NCBI RefSeq assembly: GCF_021869535.1
Contig: NW_026262734.1
Coordinates: 74,276,339 to 74,340,338, forward strand
Length of the DNA stretch: 64,000 nt
DNA from: Mytilus californianus
Taxonomy: Eukaryota > Mollusca > Bivalvia > Mytilida > Mytilidae
Reading direction: 5' to 3'
Numbering within the stretch: position 1 is the stretch's first letter; every line of letters begins with the position of its first letter. Below the pieces are notes generated by a model. The model was not told where the DNA came from and did not search any database. It was given only the letters and a program-made list of their open reading frames with translations. Both the position numbers and the translations under genes were made by a program. Positions 34,507-46,190 of this stretch are shown one piece after another.

Positions 34507-34524
34507 ACTATGGACACATTCTTG

Positions 34525-34990
34525 TTTTTATACGACCGCAAAAAAATTTGCGGTCGTATATTGGTATCACGTAGTCGTCGTCGTCGTCGTCGTCAGCGTC
34601 GTCCGAAGACATTTTGTTTCCGGACAATAACTTTAGTATAAGTAAATAGAAATCATCTATGAAATTTTAACACAAGGTTTATAACCACAAAAGGAAGGTT
34701 GGGATGGATTTTGGGGGTTATGGTCCTAACAGTTTAGGAATTAGGGGCCAAAAAGGGGCCCAAATAAGCATTTTTCTAGTTTCCAGACAATAACTTGTGG
34801 AACGGTGTATGGACCTCTCTGAAATTATACATCAAGTTTCCATACCACAAAGGGATGGTTATGATTGGCTTTGGGGGGTAATGGCTAAAGCCGTTTAGGA
34901 ATAAGGGGCAAAAAAGGGGGAAAACAAGGGGTTTCCTTGTTAATGGACAATTACTTTTAAGTACAATGTTTTGTGTTTGGATTACCTCCC
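34525..34990 (+). mobile_element. Hairpin-tipped element with (CGT)n repeat
   Basis: Starts with TATACGACCGCAAA-4nt-TTTGCGGTCGTATA (34529-34560; perfect 14-bp arms), then TTGGTATCACG and (GTC)n (34574-34598). The remaining text has two related blocks (GACAATAACTT ... AAATCATC; GACAATAACTTGTGG). The right boundary is uncertain and nothing is coding. Confidence 0.65.
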
Positions 34991-35512
34991 TTACACTGCT
35001 TTTAAATTATGTATAAAGAAATGTTGTATTGTCTTGAGATGATTAGCTGTCAATTTATATTTAGAAGTTACTATTACTAATGTTGATTAAAGGGAAACTT
35101 CGCAAAAAAATGAAAAATTGATATTATGTTCATTCTGTATAAAAAAGCACAAACTCATAAATATTAAAGTTTTATTCTGCTATATAAGAGATCACCATCG
35201 ATTTTAAATTTAGAGTATCAATTCTCTGCATGCGGCCATTTTGACATCTTCTCGGTTTAGAAACCACGATATATCTATAAACCACAATGGACCAAAACCA
35301 GCAGTAACCTAACGTAGTCGTAATTGCGTGTCGATATCTTGTCAAGCGTACAGTTGTTTTATCCGACAAGAAAAGCATAAACAGTTTCCCGGGTAACAAA
35401 AATGATTATAATAGACATGGTTGTGCAACCTTTCCTAACTAACATGATACGGAAAATGTAATTATTTTTTTTAAATAACTATGGTCTGTCGTATTTAAAC
35501 TTGTTTTTTTAC

Positions 35513-35546
35513 CAAGGATTTGTATTTGTTACTATACAAATCCTTG
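35513..35546. repeat. Hairpin, 12-bp perfect arms
   Basis: CAAGGATTTGTA, 10 nt, TACAAATCCTTG. A single arm-like copy (ATACAAATCCTTGG) lies at about 3547-3560. Confidence 0.85.
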
Positions 35547-35694
35547 TTTTTACTAAGTTTTGAAACAAGAAATTTATATGGGAATTAGTTAAAAAGTCAA
35601 AGTTCAAAGTCATAAATAAGTGTCCCGTGTATAATTGTTTTCGAAAATCTAATTTGTTCATAATTCTTTTATGTAATAAACTTTTATGTAATAA

Positions 35695-35815
35695 ACCAAG
35701 TGTTGAAGACCGTACTTTGACCTATAATGGTTTACTTTTATAAATTGACAATTTGTGACTTGGATGGAGAGTTGTCTCATTAGTACTCATACCACATTTT
35801 CTTATATCTAATTAT
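35695..35815 (+). repeat. Common mussel interspersed repeat, copy D, 5'-truncated
   Basis: Starts at GTGTTGAAGACCGTACTTTG and runs to GGAGAGTTGTCTCATTAGTA and ATACCACATTTTCTTATAT. It is the shortest of the four copies and shares the 3' end, consistent with 5' truncation on insertion. Confidence 0.8.
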
Positions 35816-36620
35816 TTAAATAAATTCAGACCTTCTCTTATCTGATCACCAGCATGGCTAAAGGAATTATTCCCAGAGGTATTGTGAGGTGACACATCCA
35901 GGTATTCATGCGATTTCCTGTCAGGCTTAAAAACTCTTATTACACAATTACATAAAGCAAGTTCATGCATCCCTTCATTTCTAAGGGTATTGATCAGTGT
36001 ACACTGCCGATAACTTGTAACTTTCCATTTTGAAACTATCAGGTGTAATATACATCTTTTTCTTGCGTGTCCGATAGTGACATACTAGTCATTACTAAAC
36101 ACATACGCTTGTTTATAAATAACATTTCTGGTGTAAAGAATGATATTTATGAAAATCTAAATAATTCCAAAAAAAAAGATTTGATAAAATTTTTCCAAGG
36201 GTAAATTGTGGAAATGTAAGTATATACTCGTTGTCAATAATGATGGACATTTTGAAACATACAAATATTGATTTAACAAAAATGTACGCACTTGTCGATC
36301 ATTGGTTAATACGCCTAGATAGAAAGTTACGGAACTATAGATAGTCGCAATTAAAAATATATACATGTTTTTGAATATAACAGAGAAACATCCAGAACCA
36401 ATTTGATTTAAATACAGGTTGATATCTTACTTGCTTTGGTTCATCGAAGTTATGGACATAGTAAAATCACAGATTTATATTTCATTTAGATTGTTCTCGA
36501 ACAGTTAAAGAAATTCGTCATCACCACAATTGATGAGTATAATGTATAATGATGTGAACATGGTTCTAAAAGTACATGATGCTAACTTTCCTGTTCCGAC
36601 ATGCATGTAATATATGAATG
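35816..36620. other. AT-rich intergenic DNA, no gene seen
   Basis: No repeat family or protein was recognised. Confidence 0.55.
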
Positions 36621-36622
36621 TA

Positions 36623-37130
36623 GGACAGAAAGTCACAGGACAAAAAGTCACAGACAAAAAGTCACGGACAAAAAGTCACAGGACAAAAAGTCACAATTCA
36701 GTTTTGAGATTATTTTTCTTTAAACAAGAAAACACTTATTTGAAAAATAAAATTTTTATTTTTTCTTGAACTATTATATACGAAGCAACTTTGTAATTAA
36801 CATGTATTCAATAAATATCAATAATGATCAAATAATTGTTATGAAAACAAAATGTCAAAGTGGCTTGGTACTTAAATGGCTTCATTGTGCCAAGAAATAT
36901 ATTCTTTGCATGATTAAAATTTAATAAATTTTCATTTATCAAGGCTTATGAACAATTTCCTAAACTTAAAAATGAATATATGTAATAAAAAGAATATATT
37001 TCAAGATCTTTCTCTTATATATTCAAACAATTGTCAACAAATTATTTGTGACTTTTTGTCCTGTGACTTTTTGTCCTATCAAATTTGTGACTTTATGTCC
37101 TGTGACTTTTTGTCCTGTGACTTTCTGTCC
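36623..37130. mobile_element. MITE whose inverted ends are tandem AAAAAGTCACAGGAC arrays
   Basis: The left end has five tandem copies of a 13-15-bp GGACA(A/G)AAAGTCACA unit (36623-36693). The right end has five copies of its reverse complement TGTGACTTTTTGTCC (37045-37130). The 350-bp middle is AT-rich. Short frames across the right end read CDFLSCDFLS only because of the repeat. Confidence 0.85.
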
Positions 37131-39710
37131 GTTTACCGTATATATATGCCACTTGACGTACACTAATGATCCCCAAAAAAATCTATTTGAAGAAATAAAG
37201 AAACTTCACTGCGGATAGACTGATAGTATTTGTATTAACGTCTGATTAGCTAGATGGTTGATTAATTTATTTAGTTGGCTTGTGGGGGGGGGGGGGGGGA
37301 ATAAACTATTCCCAAATATTGCACTTATGCATAAAATATTAAATGAGAGTTATATGAGAGAAAATATAAATACGAAAAGTCGCATATCTGGTAAAAGAAA
37401 GTCTCACTGGCAACTATAGAATTTCACGTACAATTGTCATTCTTAATCGAAATAACGGACAGTCATTAAAATACATGCATGTACACTTTGACAAAAAGAG
37501 GTGCCTCAGTTGCATATTATTCATCATAAATCTATTTCAAGTATATACTTTCCTGTCATTCTTATAAGTTAACGCAGAGACATGTATTTATACATCTCTA
37601 GTTAACGACAATCAACCATATAAATATTTGAATCTGATGTGACTTACCGTTCATCTCTTTATTTTTTCTTCTTCTTTTTTTTTTTTATTTGGGCAGGTAC
37701 ACAAACATTGTAATGTTAGATATACTGTTCCCAGGTTGGGAGGGGGGCGGTGGTTGGAGGTAAAGTATATTGAAAGTTACAAAATAAGAACGTTGTATTT
37801 ATGAATTTACGTGAATAATTCTGATCTTGGACGTAGGTTTCTTTTTTTTTTAGTTCAGTGATTTAAATTGAGAGAAAAAAATCTAGTCAGAATTTAAATC
37901 GTACCGGCAATTTCCACCTAAGACTCCTCTAAAATCATGAATGGTCACGCTTCACAATCATCAGAATTTTCTTTGCATTGGTACATTCTGTATCGGTAGT
38001 GATTTACCTTGACATTTCCGGGTATAACAGAGCTACTTGTATATTACCTGTATGTGGTTAGGTGACGTCCCATGAGGTCTTACGTATACAGGTTCACATT
38101 GGTTTCTGATAACAAGGTTTTATGACATTCACACATCTGCATGTTCTGTATACCAAATTCTTATCTTATTTTCAGACCAAACGAGGATGTGACTATTTTC
38201 CAGGAAAAATATGGAGTATCAAAGTATCAAATTAATTTCGGGATTTTTTTCTTTCTTCGTATCAAATCACAGAAATTTAAAGAATATACTGCTTGTCCGC
38301 TTGAGGTGTATTCTTGTCAGTTAAGACTGACATATATATATCTGGTATAGAGTGGGTTTATGAATGAATGATAAGTCTTTCAAAGGTACAAGATATAAAG
38401 CACATTGAAAATTGATTCCGCCGGTCTGTCTCCATTCAAAAAAGGAAAGTTGACGTTATATTGATTCTGTTATTTTTTTTAAACATCGTTGGTCAAATAG
38501 CTAAAGTATGTATACGTTGTGAGATTTTAAATATTTTAATAAGGGCATTCCCGATTAGGTAAATGTAGATCGCTGTGGACGGACCACGATAATTTCGCTA
38601 AACATTGAAATAGTCAAGCTTAATACCCATGATAATTTGAAAAAAGTAAGTACAGTGTTTGGTTTATACGCTCGTTTTCGTGGGCCATTTTTATTTATAA
38701 AATTATTTAATTGAAAGTAATACAGAATTTCGATGTTACAACAAAATACTCACCTATCTATTATAAAATTAAGCTTACGCAAAATATAAAAGATATATAT
38801 AACGGCGATTCAGGTATTTTTTCACCATATTACTCCCCAAATAATTAATGTTTTTATCATTCATACGAAATGTTGTTCACACCTGTAATGGTGAACCGTG
38901 TTGGCTAAAATTCACTGAGTGAAGATCGAAAGAATAGAATTACAGAATGCTAATCTTTTAATTACCTTGAATTTAACCACGCATTCAACAGGTAGTCACT
39001 AAGTGTCACAGTACAATACACATTGTATTTACACAGTACTAGTGTGAAATGTTTGATAGACTGAAGTAAAAGCCTTCAGGTGAGAATACAAACATGCATT
39101 TGTAAAACAATATCAGTTATATATGTTTGTTCAAAATATCCGTCGGAAAAAAATTCATAAAAAAATATATTTTATTGTATGATTTACTTTTATTACTATA
39201 ATCATATCAGAAATCCTTTAAATATAAATCGTACATTTTAATTTTGAAAGTTGCACGGCTGATCACTTTACTTTCTCAATTATTAGTTGGTTAATAGCTA
39301 CACCAAAAGTCGTCGATGCGCTTTAAATCGCGTTATAAGATGATTAACGAACAAGACTTACAATGAGATTTATTCACTCCCGGCATGCAAAAAGACTTAA
39401 ACTACGTCACATAAGTCAGGAAGTTCGAATAAATTAAATTATTAATTCCCAATTTTCTTCTTTATTAGTGTTCATATCCAGATAAAACTTGGCGAATATG
39501 TTTTTTATTGTATTATGAACATAATAAGATGAAAAGTAAAAAATCGCGAATTTTCCCTTTAAGGAATATTAATTTTAGACATGATTATGTATGTCATTTT
39601 CTATTTTAAGACTTTTATGATGTATTTAAATGGGTAATTATGGTTGCAAACTCCATTGGAAATTTGAATTCAGATAATGACCATATCTTGAGGGAAAGAA
39701 AATATTTTTT
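37131..39710. other. Intergenic DNA with homopolymer tracts, no gene seen
   Basis: Includes a run of about 15 G at 37286-37300 and a G-rich stretch at 37735-37760. No domain was recognised in any frame; the frame at 38141-38350 resembles nothing known to me. Confidence 0.5.
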
Positions 39711-39714
39711 TGGG

Positions 39715-39972
39715 AAAGGGGGGGGGGGGGGGGGGGGGAAGTAAAAAAGAAATTGTGGGGGGGCATTTTTTTTTCTAATTTCAGATTTCAGATATTAAAA
39801 AAGAAAATTTCTTCAAATATTATTTTTTTTGCCAAAAAAAAGGAGGGGGGGGGGAAATTATTTTTTTTTTGGGGGGGGGGTCAATTCGCAACAGCAAAGT
39901 GTATTGCACAAAGCAAAAAAAGGGGGGGGGGTAAACAAATTCTTATTTTTTTTGGGGGGAGGGGTATAATTC
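39715..39972 (+). repeat. Repeated G-tract / T-tract block
   Basis: Five long G runs (one above 20) alternate with TTTTTTT/AAAAAA tracts. CAATTCGCAACAGCAAAGTGTATTG.. and TAATTCGCAACAGCATAGTG.. mark at least two copies of a roughly 75-bp tandem unit (39880-39920; 39965-40000). G-quadruplex formation is possible. Confidence 0.7.
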
Positions 39973-40122
39973 GCAACAGCATAGTGTATTGCACAAAAGC
40001 AAAAAATTGAATATATAACCAATTCTAAGTTCTTTGACTACAGTTATTCTGTGTCAGAAACCTATTATGTGTCAAATATTTAATTACAATCCAAATTCAG
40101 ACCTGTATCAAGCGCGAATATT

Positions 40123-41385
40123 GTGTCCATTTTTGGTTTTATTGTTTTTGATATTCTTCAAATTTATAGTGGTGCTTTAGGTGCAAATATCAACAAAGAA
40201 AAATCTGAAATTCTAATTTTAGGAAAAGGTAATTTGCTACAAAATGACATTGAGCAATTAGATATTAAGATATGTGAGAATGTAAAAGAAGTTTTAGGAG
40301 TTTGGGTCGCACAAAATTTCAAGCTGGGAGAACAAAATAAACTCCGTAACTAACGTTTTAAATCTATGGAAATAGAGACATCTTTCATTTCATGGTCGAT
40401 TTGCTGTTATATCTTCTCTGCTGGTGTCAAAATTATGGTACACACTAACAGTTCAGACAATTCCTTCTTAGTACTATTTACAAATTAAGAAAATATGTGT
40501 TGATTTTTTATGGCATTATAAAACTCACCATGTGGCTAATGAAACATTCATTTCAGAAAATTCTAAAGGTGGTTTACATTTCCCAGATATAATGCTAAAA
40601 TTTCTTAGTATAGACTATTAAATTCGGATTTTTCTGCTCTGTGGAAAAATATTTGGACATATTTCTTTTAGAAAATAGAAAAGATGAATCATGGAAAAGA
40701 AATTTTATTTTGCGATTTGAAACAATCTTCTTATTCAAAACTTCCTTTTTTCGTTCGAGAAATGTTGCTTGCATCGGCCAAATAAAAACCTATGTTGCCT
40801 TTGAAGCTAACGAAAACAATATTCACGAGATACCATTATTTTAAAACTCAGTATAAAAAGAGAAGGAAAATAATTAAATAGCAAATCTTTCATTTGTGCA
40901 AGAATAACAAAAGCTGAACAATTAACATATGAAGTAATTCCTGATTCTCCGCTGAAATTTATTGCAATCCATCCTGATCTAAATTACGATGATGTCTTGT
41001 CAAATTGCCTTCTAAATGGGTACATTGCATCAATGAAAGAGTTGCAAAGATTAGCTGCAGATTGTTGTTTTTTTTCTTCTGTTGAAGATAAACAAGTTCC
41101 TATGCCACAAAGTATTCGAACTTTTTATGATCTCTTAATAAAACCAGAAAAATCTCCTGTATCAGAATCTTATTGAATTGAAAAGTATCCAGATTTAGAA
41201 CTTTCAAACTGTTATATTTTTTTCAAATTTACATATCCTGCCTGGTCGGAATACAAAGAACTAAATTTTCAAGTACTTCATAGAACTTTGTTTTTACTAT
41301 AACTTTTGAAATGTAACATGTTTGATAATGACACTTGTCCGGTGTGTAGACTATCTAGAGAAGATTAAGAACATATGTTTTTGGG
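40123..41385 (+). pseudogene. LINE reverse transcriptase C-terminal region, decayed
   Basis: Frame 1 reads SGALGANINKEKSEILILGK and, after more residues, VKEVLGVWVAQNF: the post-palm 'SGaxxNxxKSExlxlG ... vxxLGvw' region of L1/Tx1-type LINE polymerases. Further pieces in shifted frames include FHGRFAVISSLLVSKLWYTL-like and GGLHFPDIMLKFLS-like text, and near 41340 a zinc-binding block (CPVCRLSRED, then EHMF). Stops and frameshifts are frequent, so the copy is old. Endonuclease and palm are missing upstream. Confidence 0.7.
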
Positions 41386-41559
41386 GCGCAAGGCGTTTGC
41401 GCCTTTTTACCTGCAACACGAAAGGACGCTTTAAACGATGATACACCTGAACTGATTTGGCCGGACATTTGCACATTTTACCGATGATAGTTTACCTGTA
41501 ATTTTAACCAAATTAATCAAACTCATGGAAAGATGTTCACATATTCTTTGAAAGTTCTT

Positions 41560-41718
41560 CTGAACAAACGACAAAATCAGAAAAGAATTATTCGGGTAAA
41601 CGATAGAGAAAACGAAGTTTTCATAGATGGAACATTTAAATTTTGCCCTAAATTTCTTACGCAGTTTCATGCAATTCGTGGATTGAAAATTGGAATCTAC
41701 TTCCATTCGCCCTCTTGA
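41560..41718 (+). pseudogene. MULE-type transposase fragment
   Basis: ENEVFIDGTFKFCPKFLTQ, then FHAIRGLKIGIYF, resembles the FIDGTF..aPkfFxQlfxIhg block at the N-terminal part of MULE (Mutator-like) transposase domains, including the first catalytic D. It is only about 50 codons, with no downstream part. The assignment is from motif memory. Confidence 0.55.
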
Positions 41719-42055
41719 AGTGTTGTCGTTTTCATCTGAGACAAGCATGATGACGAAAAATGAAGTATCTTAGCTTAGCTGTATATAAATATATGAATGA
41801 ATTGTGTTTTTGATGTTAAATGATTTTTTAAAAATTTTGTGTTGATAAAGCGCAAATCGCCTATTGAAAAAGCACAAATTGAGTGTAAATATATATTCAA
41901 CAAGAAAGTTTGTATTGTTCGATCCTGCTAAACTCAATTTAGTAGACTATTTTTAAACATTGTTAGAAAAATACATCTCTCTTTTTTGTTTATCTTTTAA
42001 ATCTGAGAAAGGAACATTTATTATTAGAAAAATATCATATAATAGTCAATCATAC

Positions 42056-42640
42056 AGTGGCAATCATACCACATCTTCTTATTTGTATATGCTATAAAAG
42101 AGAGGCGAAGGATACCAAAGTGACATTCAAACTCATAAGTCGAAAAATAAACTGACGACGCCATGGCTAAAAAGGAAAAAAACAAACAAACAGATAAACA
42201 ACAGTACACAAAACACAACATAGAAAACTAAAGACTGCGCAACACCAACCATACCAAAAACCGGGGGTGATCTCAGGTGCTCCGGAAGGGTAAGCAGATC
42301 ATGCTCCACATGTGGCACCCGTCGTGTTGTTCATCTTAGTACACACCCGGGGATAATTCTAATTCAGTAGGTCACATTTGAGGAAAAGGGGACTGGATTG
42401 TAGTTACGACAATTGGAACATATCCGTTTTCATCTGTGAAACGGATATTCCATAACGGTCAACCAAATCGTGATGGCATCAGTAAAATTTACGAAGGGAC
42501 GATTTCAACTTCACCGCTTGGAACTCTTGGTTTAATAGCCTCTTTGTGAGCAGCAACCCTCTATCAAGAAAATCGTGATAGGATATACAAGCCCTGGAAT
42601 ATCGTATCAACTGGAAGACATATATAAGGTAACAGATAAC
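42056..42640 (-). repeat. Common mussel repeat (CGCCATGGCTAAA / CTCAGGTGCTCCGGAAG)
   Basis: Contains GGCAATCATACCACATCTTC at its left edge, then ACATTCAAACTCATAAGTCG, AACTGACGACGCCATGGCTA, GGGGTGATCTCAGGTGCTCC, GGAAGGGTAAGCAGATCATG, ATGTGGCACCCGTCGTGTTG and a right part with AAATCGTGATGGCATCAG and GAAAATCGTGATAGGATATA. I recognise these as a frequent Mytilus interspersed repeat from memory. Strand is nominal. It overlaps no real gene. Confidence 0.65.
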
Positions 42641-42825
42641 CATGCAGAAATATTGTATTAATTCTAAACTATACAGTTGTAATAGAATTATCGTATTTAA
42701 ACTTTTGTTGAATTGCTTTTAATATTGTTTTAATTGACTACATGTAACTGTTTGTTTGCGACATCAGGTACTGTCTGGTTAATTTTTATTGTACCTATTT
42801 GAATAAAATGTTATCAAAAGAAAAG

Positions 42826-43051
42826 TAGTCCAACTACTGTATCACTAGCCTGTAAACACTGAGATTGTGAGTTCGAATCCCGCACGTGACAGGTGCGCTC
42901 GACTCCAATCTTATTTGAATAGGATGGTAAGTTTTTCTCTGTCGGTGGTTCTCTCTGGGCACCCTGGCTTCCTTCACAAATATAAACTGACTGCCACGAA
43001 ATATCACAATAGTGAAAGTGGCGTTAAACACAAATCAATCAATCAATCAAT
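42826..43051 (+). mobile_element. tRNA-derived SINE
   Basis: The head has a good pol III B box (GTTCGAATCC, 42871-42880) preceded by a weak A-box region near 42843. The body holds GTCGGTGGTTCTCTCTGGGC, TTCCTTCACAAATATAAACTG, ACTGCCACGAAATATC and GAAAGTGGCGTTAAACAC. The tail is (CAAT)n. Head, conserved centre and tail are those of bivalve SINEs. Non-coding; the antisense frames over it are shadows. Confidence 0.85.
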
Positions 43052-43096
43052 AAAGTGGTCCCCAGGTCACTTTAAGGAAGGCAACCTATAGATTCC

Positions 43097-43373
43097 TAAG
43101 GGAGCTATCATTTGATTTTTAGGGGGGGGGGGGGGGGGGGGGGGCTAGGATGAAAAATTTAGTCCTGCATTTTTATTTTTCACTCTATTCTTTTTTTTAT
43201 TAGTTTATCCTGACTTTTTTTACATAAATTGTCATCTTGCCTTTTTTTTTGCAAAGTTGCTCATCCTGCTTTTTTTTTACTCAAAATTCCTGTCCTGCCT
43301 TTTTTTTCAAATTTCATCCTAGCCCCCCTACATCCTCCCCCCACCCCCTAAAAATCAAATGGTAGCTCCCTAA
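43097..43373. mobile_element. G-tract MITE, copy 1
   Basis: Ends TAAGGGAGCTATCATTTGAT and ATCAAATGGTAGCTCCCTAA are inverted. A 20+ G run follows the left arm and a C-rich run precedes the right arm. The inside has repeated TCCTGCNTTTTTT blocks. A relative with different arm bases lies at 62931-63226. Confidence 0.85.
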
Positions 43374-44640
43374 ACTGATCTGATTCTCGGTTTTGATAAT
43401 TTTTTTAAGTTACAGGTATAATGAGACGTCCGGTCGCAAGGTTGCCCACCAAACCCGAAGGTCACAGGTCAGATGCATGATAGACCCATATGCATTGGTT
43501 GGAACCCCCCTTTTTGACGATCAATGCTTTTGAATGGGGACATATGGTTGGACCCCCCTTTTTAAAATGGCTGGATCCGCCCCTGCGGGACCTTCAGCAC
43601 TGTAGCCATCGGTTTTAAACACTACCCACGAACCCACATATATAGAGTGAACGTCAATGAGGCAGCAACTCCCCAAACACTGCATCCATGCAATAATTAA
43701 GGACCATTCGGACCCTACTCTCTACTTCATAAACGATCACAACTTGATGGCACTTACTAGAAACCATCAACAATTTTAAATCAAAGAGCTTAAGAGCTCT
43801 GAGGGAAAAGACGGCCATTGTTTCTAATTTTTTTGGGGTATCTTTTGATAGTCTTCATACAAATAATGAGCAATAGAACAGCTAGAACATGTAGAAAGGT
43901 TGACAATATTGAAATTAATTGTTGTTTAATGTAATTTCATTTCCTTAGTCAAGAATTCACCATGAAGTCAATTTGGGCCAATGGAAGAGAATGGCACATT
44001 CTAAATAAAAAAAAAAACATTTGATTAAAGTTGAAAGTTAATTATTTAAAATTCAATTGAGTTCTATCATTTAATAACTACTACAATATATTTCATTTTT
44101 TTTATTGTGTACCACTGAACTGCAGGCTAGGGCCATTTTCCATTTTTTGTGACAGTGCTCTAAGATTTTTAATTTTTCTCAAGACTGAAGTGAGGACTGA
44201 GAAGTCAATTCAGTTTTAAATTTCCATTGATACCCAGTTACAACTCACATCACAGGGATACATGTACTTACAAAAACCAATCAGATTGATATAAGCTGTG
44301 TGCAGCTTGTTTTCAGATCCTACATATTGATATATTTGTAAATTCCATGAATAAATATGTTTAAACTACAAAAAGCAACATTTTAAAATTTTATAATTTT
44401 TTTTTACCATTACAATGATTATTTTGGTACAAAAAAAAATGTTTTTATGGAAGACTACATATCATATTATAAATGTCACATTTTAAGTGTTAAGATACAT
44501 TAACTTTTATTTAGGTGGATAATTACTCATCAATTGAGGTGCTCCTGTATTGGAGGATGATTCTCAATACAGTTACAGAAAAAATGAAAAACTGTCGTTT
44601 CTCTCCCCAACCTCTTGTATCCCCATTGTTTACCGTGAAA
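43374..44640. other. Repeat-rich intergenic DNA, no gene seen
   Basis: 43480-43595 has a doubled GGTTGGAACCCCCCTTTTT / GGTTGGACCCCCCTTTTTA motif. 43640-43700 carries GTGAACGTCAATGAGGCAGC, a motif also found in the array units (about 12010 and 26030). No protein was recognised. Confidence 0.5.
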
Positions 44641-44644
44641 GTTG

Positions 44645-44754
44645 ACCTTAATCCTAGTCCAGCCCTGGCCTCAGTGACTTATTTTTTTTTTTTTTGTTGT
44701 CACTGAAAAAAAAATAATAAGTCACTGAGGCCAGGGCTGGACTAACCTTAATCC
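44645..44754. mobile_element. 90-bp TIR element with 10-bp target duplication
   Basis: The left arm 44655-44683 and right arm 44716-44744 are exact 29-bp inverted copies (outer end TAGTCCAGCCCTGGCC). The whole is flanked by identical ACCTTAATCC at 44645-44654 and 44745-44754. The 32-nt centre is T- and A-rich. A 9-10-bp duplication is typical of Mutator-like elements. The exact arms suggest a young or corrected insertion. Confidence 0.9.
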
Positions 44755-45594
44755 CTACAAATTAAAGCATTGATGTTCGAATCATCTACAGCAAACATAT
44801 ATTAGGTTTAAATAAACAAATACCGATTTTAAAATCTTACACGATTTCTGTGAATGATTTTAATCATGAGTAAAGGATATCCCTGCTTCTACGTAGTGTG
44901 GAATTCCAACCATGATGACGTCACTAAGTTGGATATATTTAGAATATTTCGTAATACTGATTTTTCCAGATTGTAAAAGAAACTTAAATAGTGTAAGGGA
45001 GAGCTCAAGATACGATAATTTCACGAGAAATAAATGGGAAATGTGTAAAAAAAAGTGTTTAAAGTCAATCTGTTCATTTGTTTATCTCCTAAATTCATCA
45101 TTTCAGTATGAAATTTTGAGGTGTTTTCCAATTATAAACACAAAATGATTGACGTGAGAGGCTTGGAAGTCTGGCCAACCAAATAGGAAATTGACGGCTT
45201 GAAGCTGTCTTTCCCAAAAAAGAATTGGTATATGTACTGCGTTCTATCTAGCTTTACAATCAGTGAAATAAACGGCTCATTATGTATTATTTGTCGTCCG
45301 GTATCAACCGTTATCGTGCATGTATTTAAGCACACATTCTCAGCTTAGTGACTTGATTCCAAATCTGGGGACTAGATAAAATCTTTTATAAATGTTACAG
45401 TGGCGGATCCATGCAGTCTATTCATTTTTAACTTTTAAGTCAATCGGATTTCTCGTCAGAAAGGTTTTGTACGACTCGTTCCTTAAAATACAGATTTTGT
45501 TTCTTTTTTTTTTATTCCAATACATATTTCGTTTCGTCAGGTGCCGTTGGACGTTAAACAACCAGCAATCGATCAAATCAGGCAAGCACGTAGT

Positions 45595-45653
45595 CAGGTT
45601 TCGTTACGTCTGAGACTACTATAACATGTGTTATAGTAGTCTCAGGTTTCGTT
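45595..45653. repeat. Hairpin (16-bp arms) between 11-bp direct repeats
   Basis: CTGAGACTACTATAAC-ATGT-GTTATAGTAGTCTCAG occupies 45610-45645. CAGGTTTCGTT occurs at 45595-45605 and again at 45643-45653, overlapping the outer end of the right arm. Confidence 0.85.
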
Positions 45654-45824
45654 TATAAATTATAAACCTTAATTAAGTGTGTTACCTTTTATTTCCAAAA
45701 TTTATGAAAAAGATATATATGATCAATATATGGAATTTTCAAATAAGCATTTTTATCCTCTTTCGGCATTTAGGTCGGTTTTGGTTGCCAAACAGCGCTT
45801 TTAAAGATAAATAGTAGAAGATTC

Positions 45825-46190
45825 TGGTGGATCTATCTAAAGCATTTGATTGTTTACTATACAATTTACTTTTATTAAAATTGGAAGCATATGGTCTGTA
45901 AAAAAATTCTCTAAAATTATTACAAATTTATTCAGAAACATTAAAAAACGTTTTAAAATCGGAACTTCTTACAGTGATAATCAGACGGGATCAGATGTTT
46001 AAAGGTGTACACAAGGGTCAATTCTTTTCCAGTTTTTTCCAATGTCTTAATAAATGACATGTTTCTTTTTGTATACAAAAGCACCATTTATAATTATACT
46101 GATGATAGCACTGTATCATATACTGAGTGGTTATAACTTAGATATAATGTTGTTAATATTTTATAAACTGAAAGTATAAATCTAATAAAT
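45825..46190 (+). pseudogene. LINE reverse transcriptase palm fragment (CR1/Jockey type)
   Basis: The reading VDLSKAFDCLLYNLLLLKLE is the DLSKAFDxxxHxxLLxKL palm block. It is followed by GVHKGQFF (for GVPQGS) and in a shifted frame by IYNYTDDSTVSY, the FADD-type catalytic block here as YTDD. Further on, KTNKHNLTLNIDGNKM and VKPIGVT match the later RT text. Several stops and shifts; a (TA)n run at 46279-46300 follows. Confidence 0.75.

Noticed and set aside
36948..37166. Frame with CDFLSCDFLS repeats as a cysteine-rich protein
   Set aside because: It is the translation of the terminal tandem repeat of a MITE.
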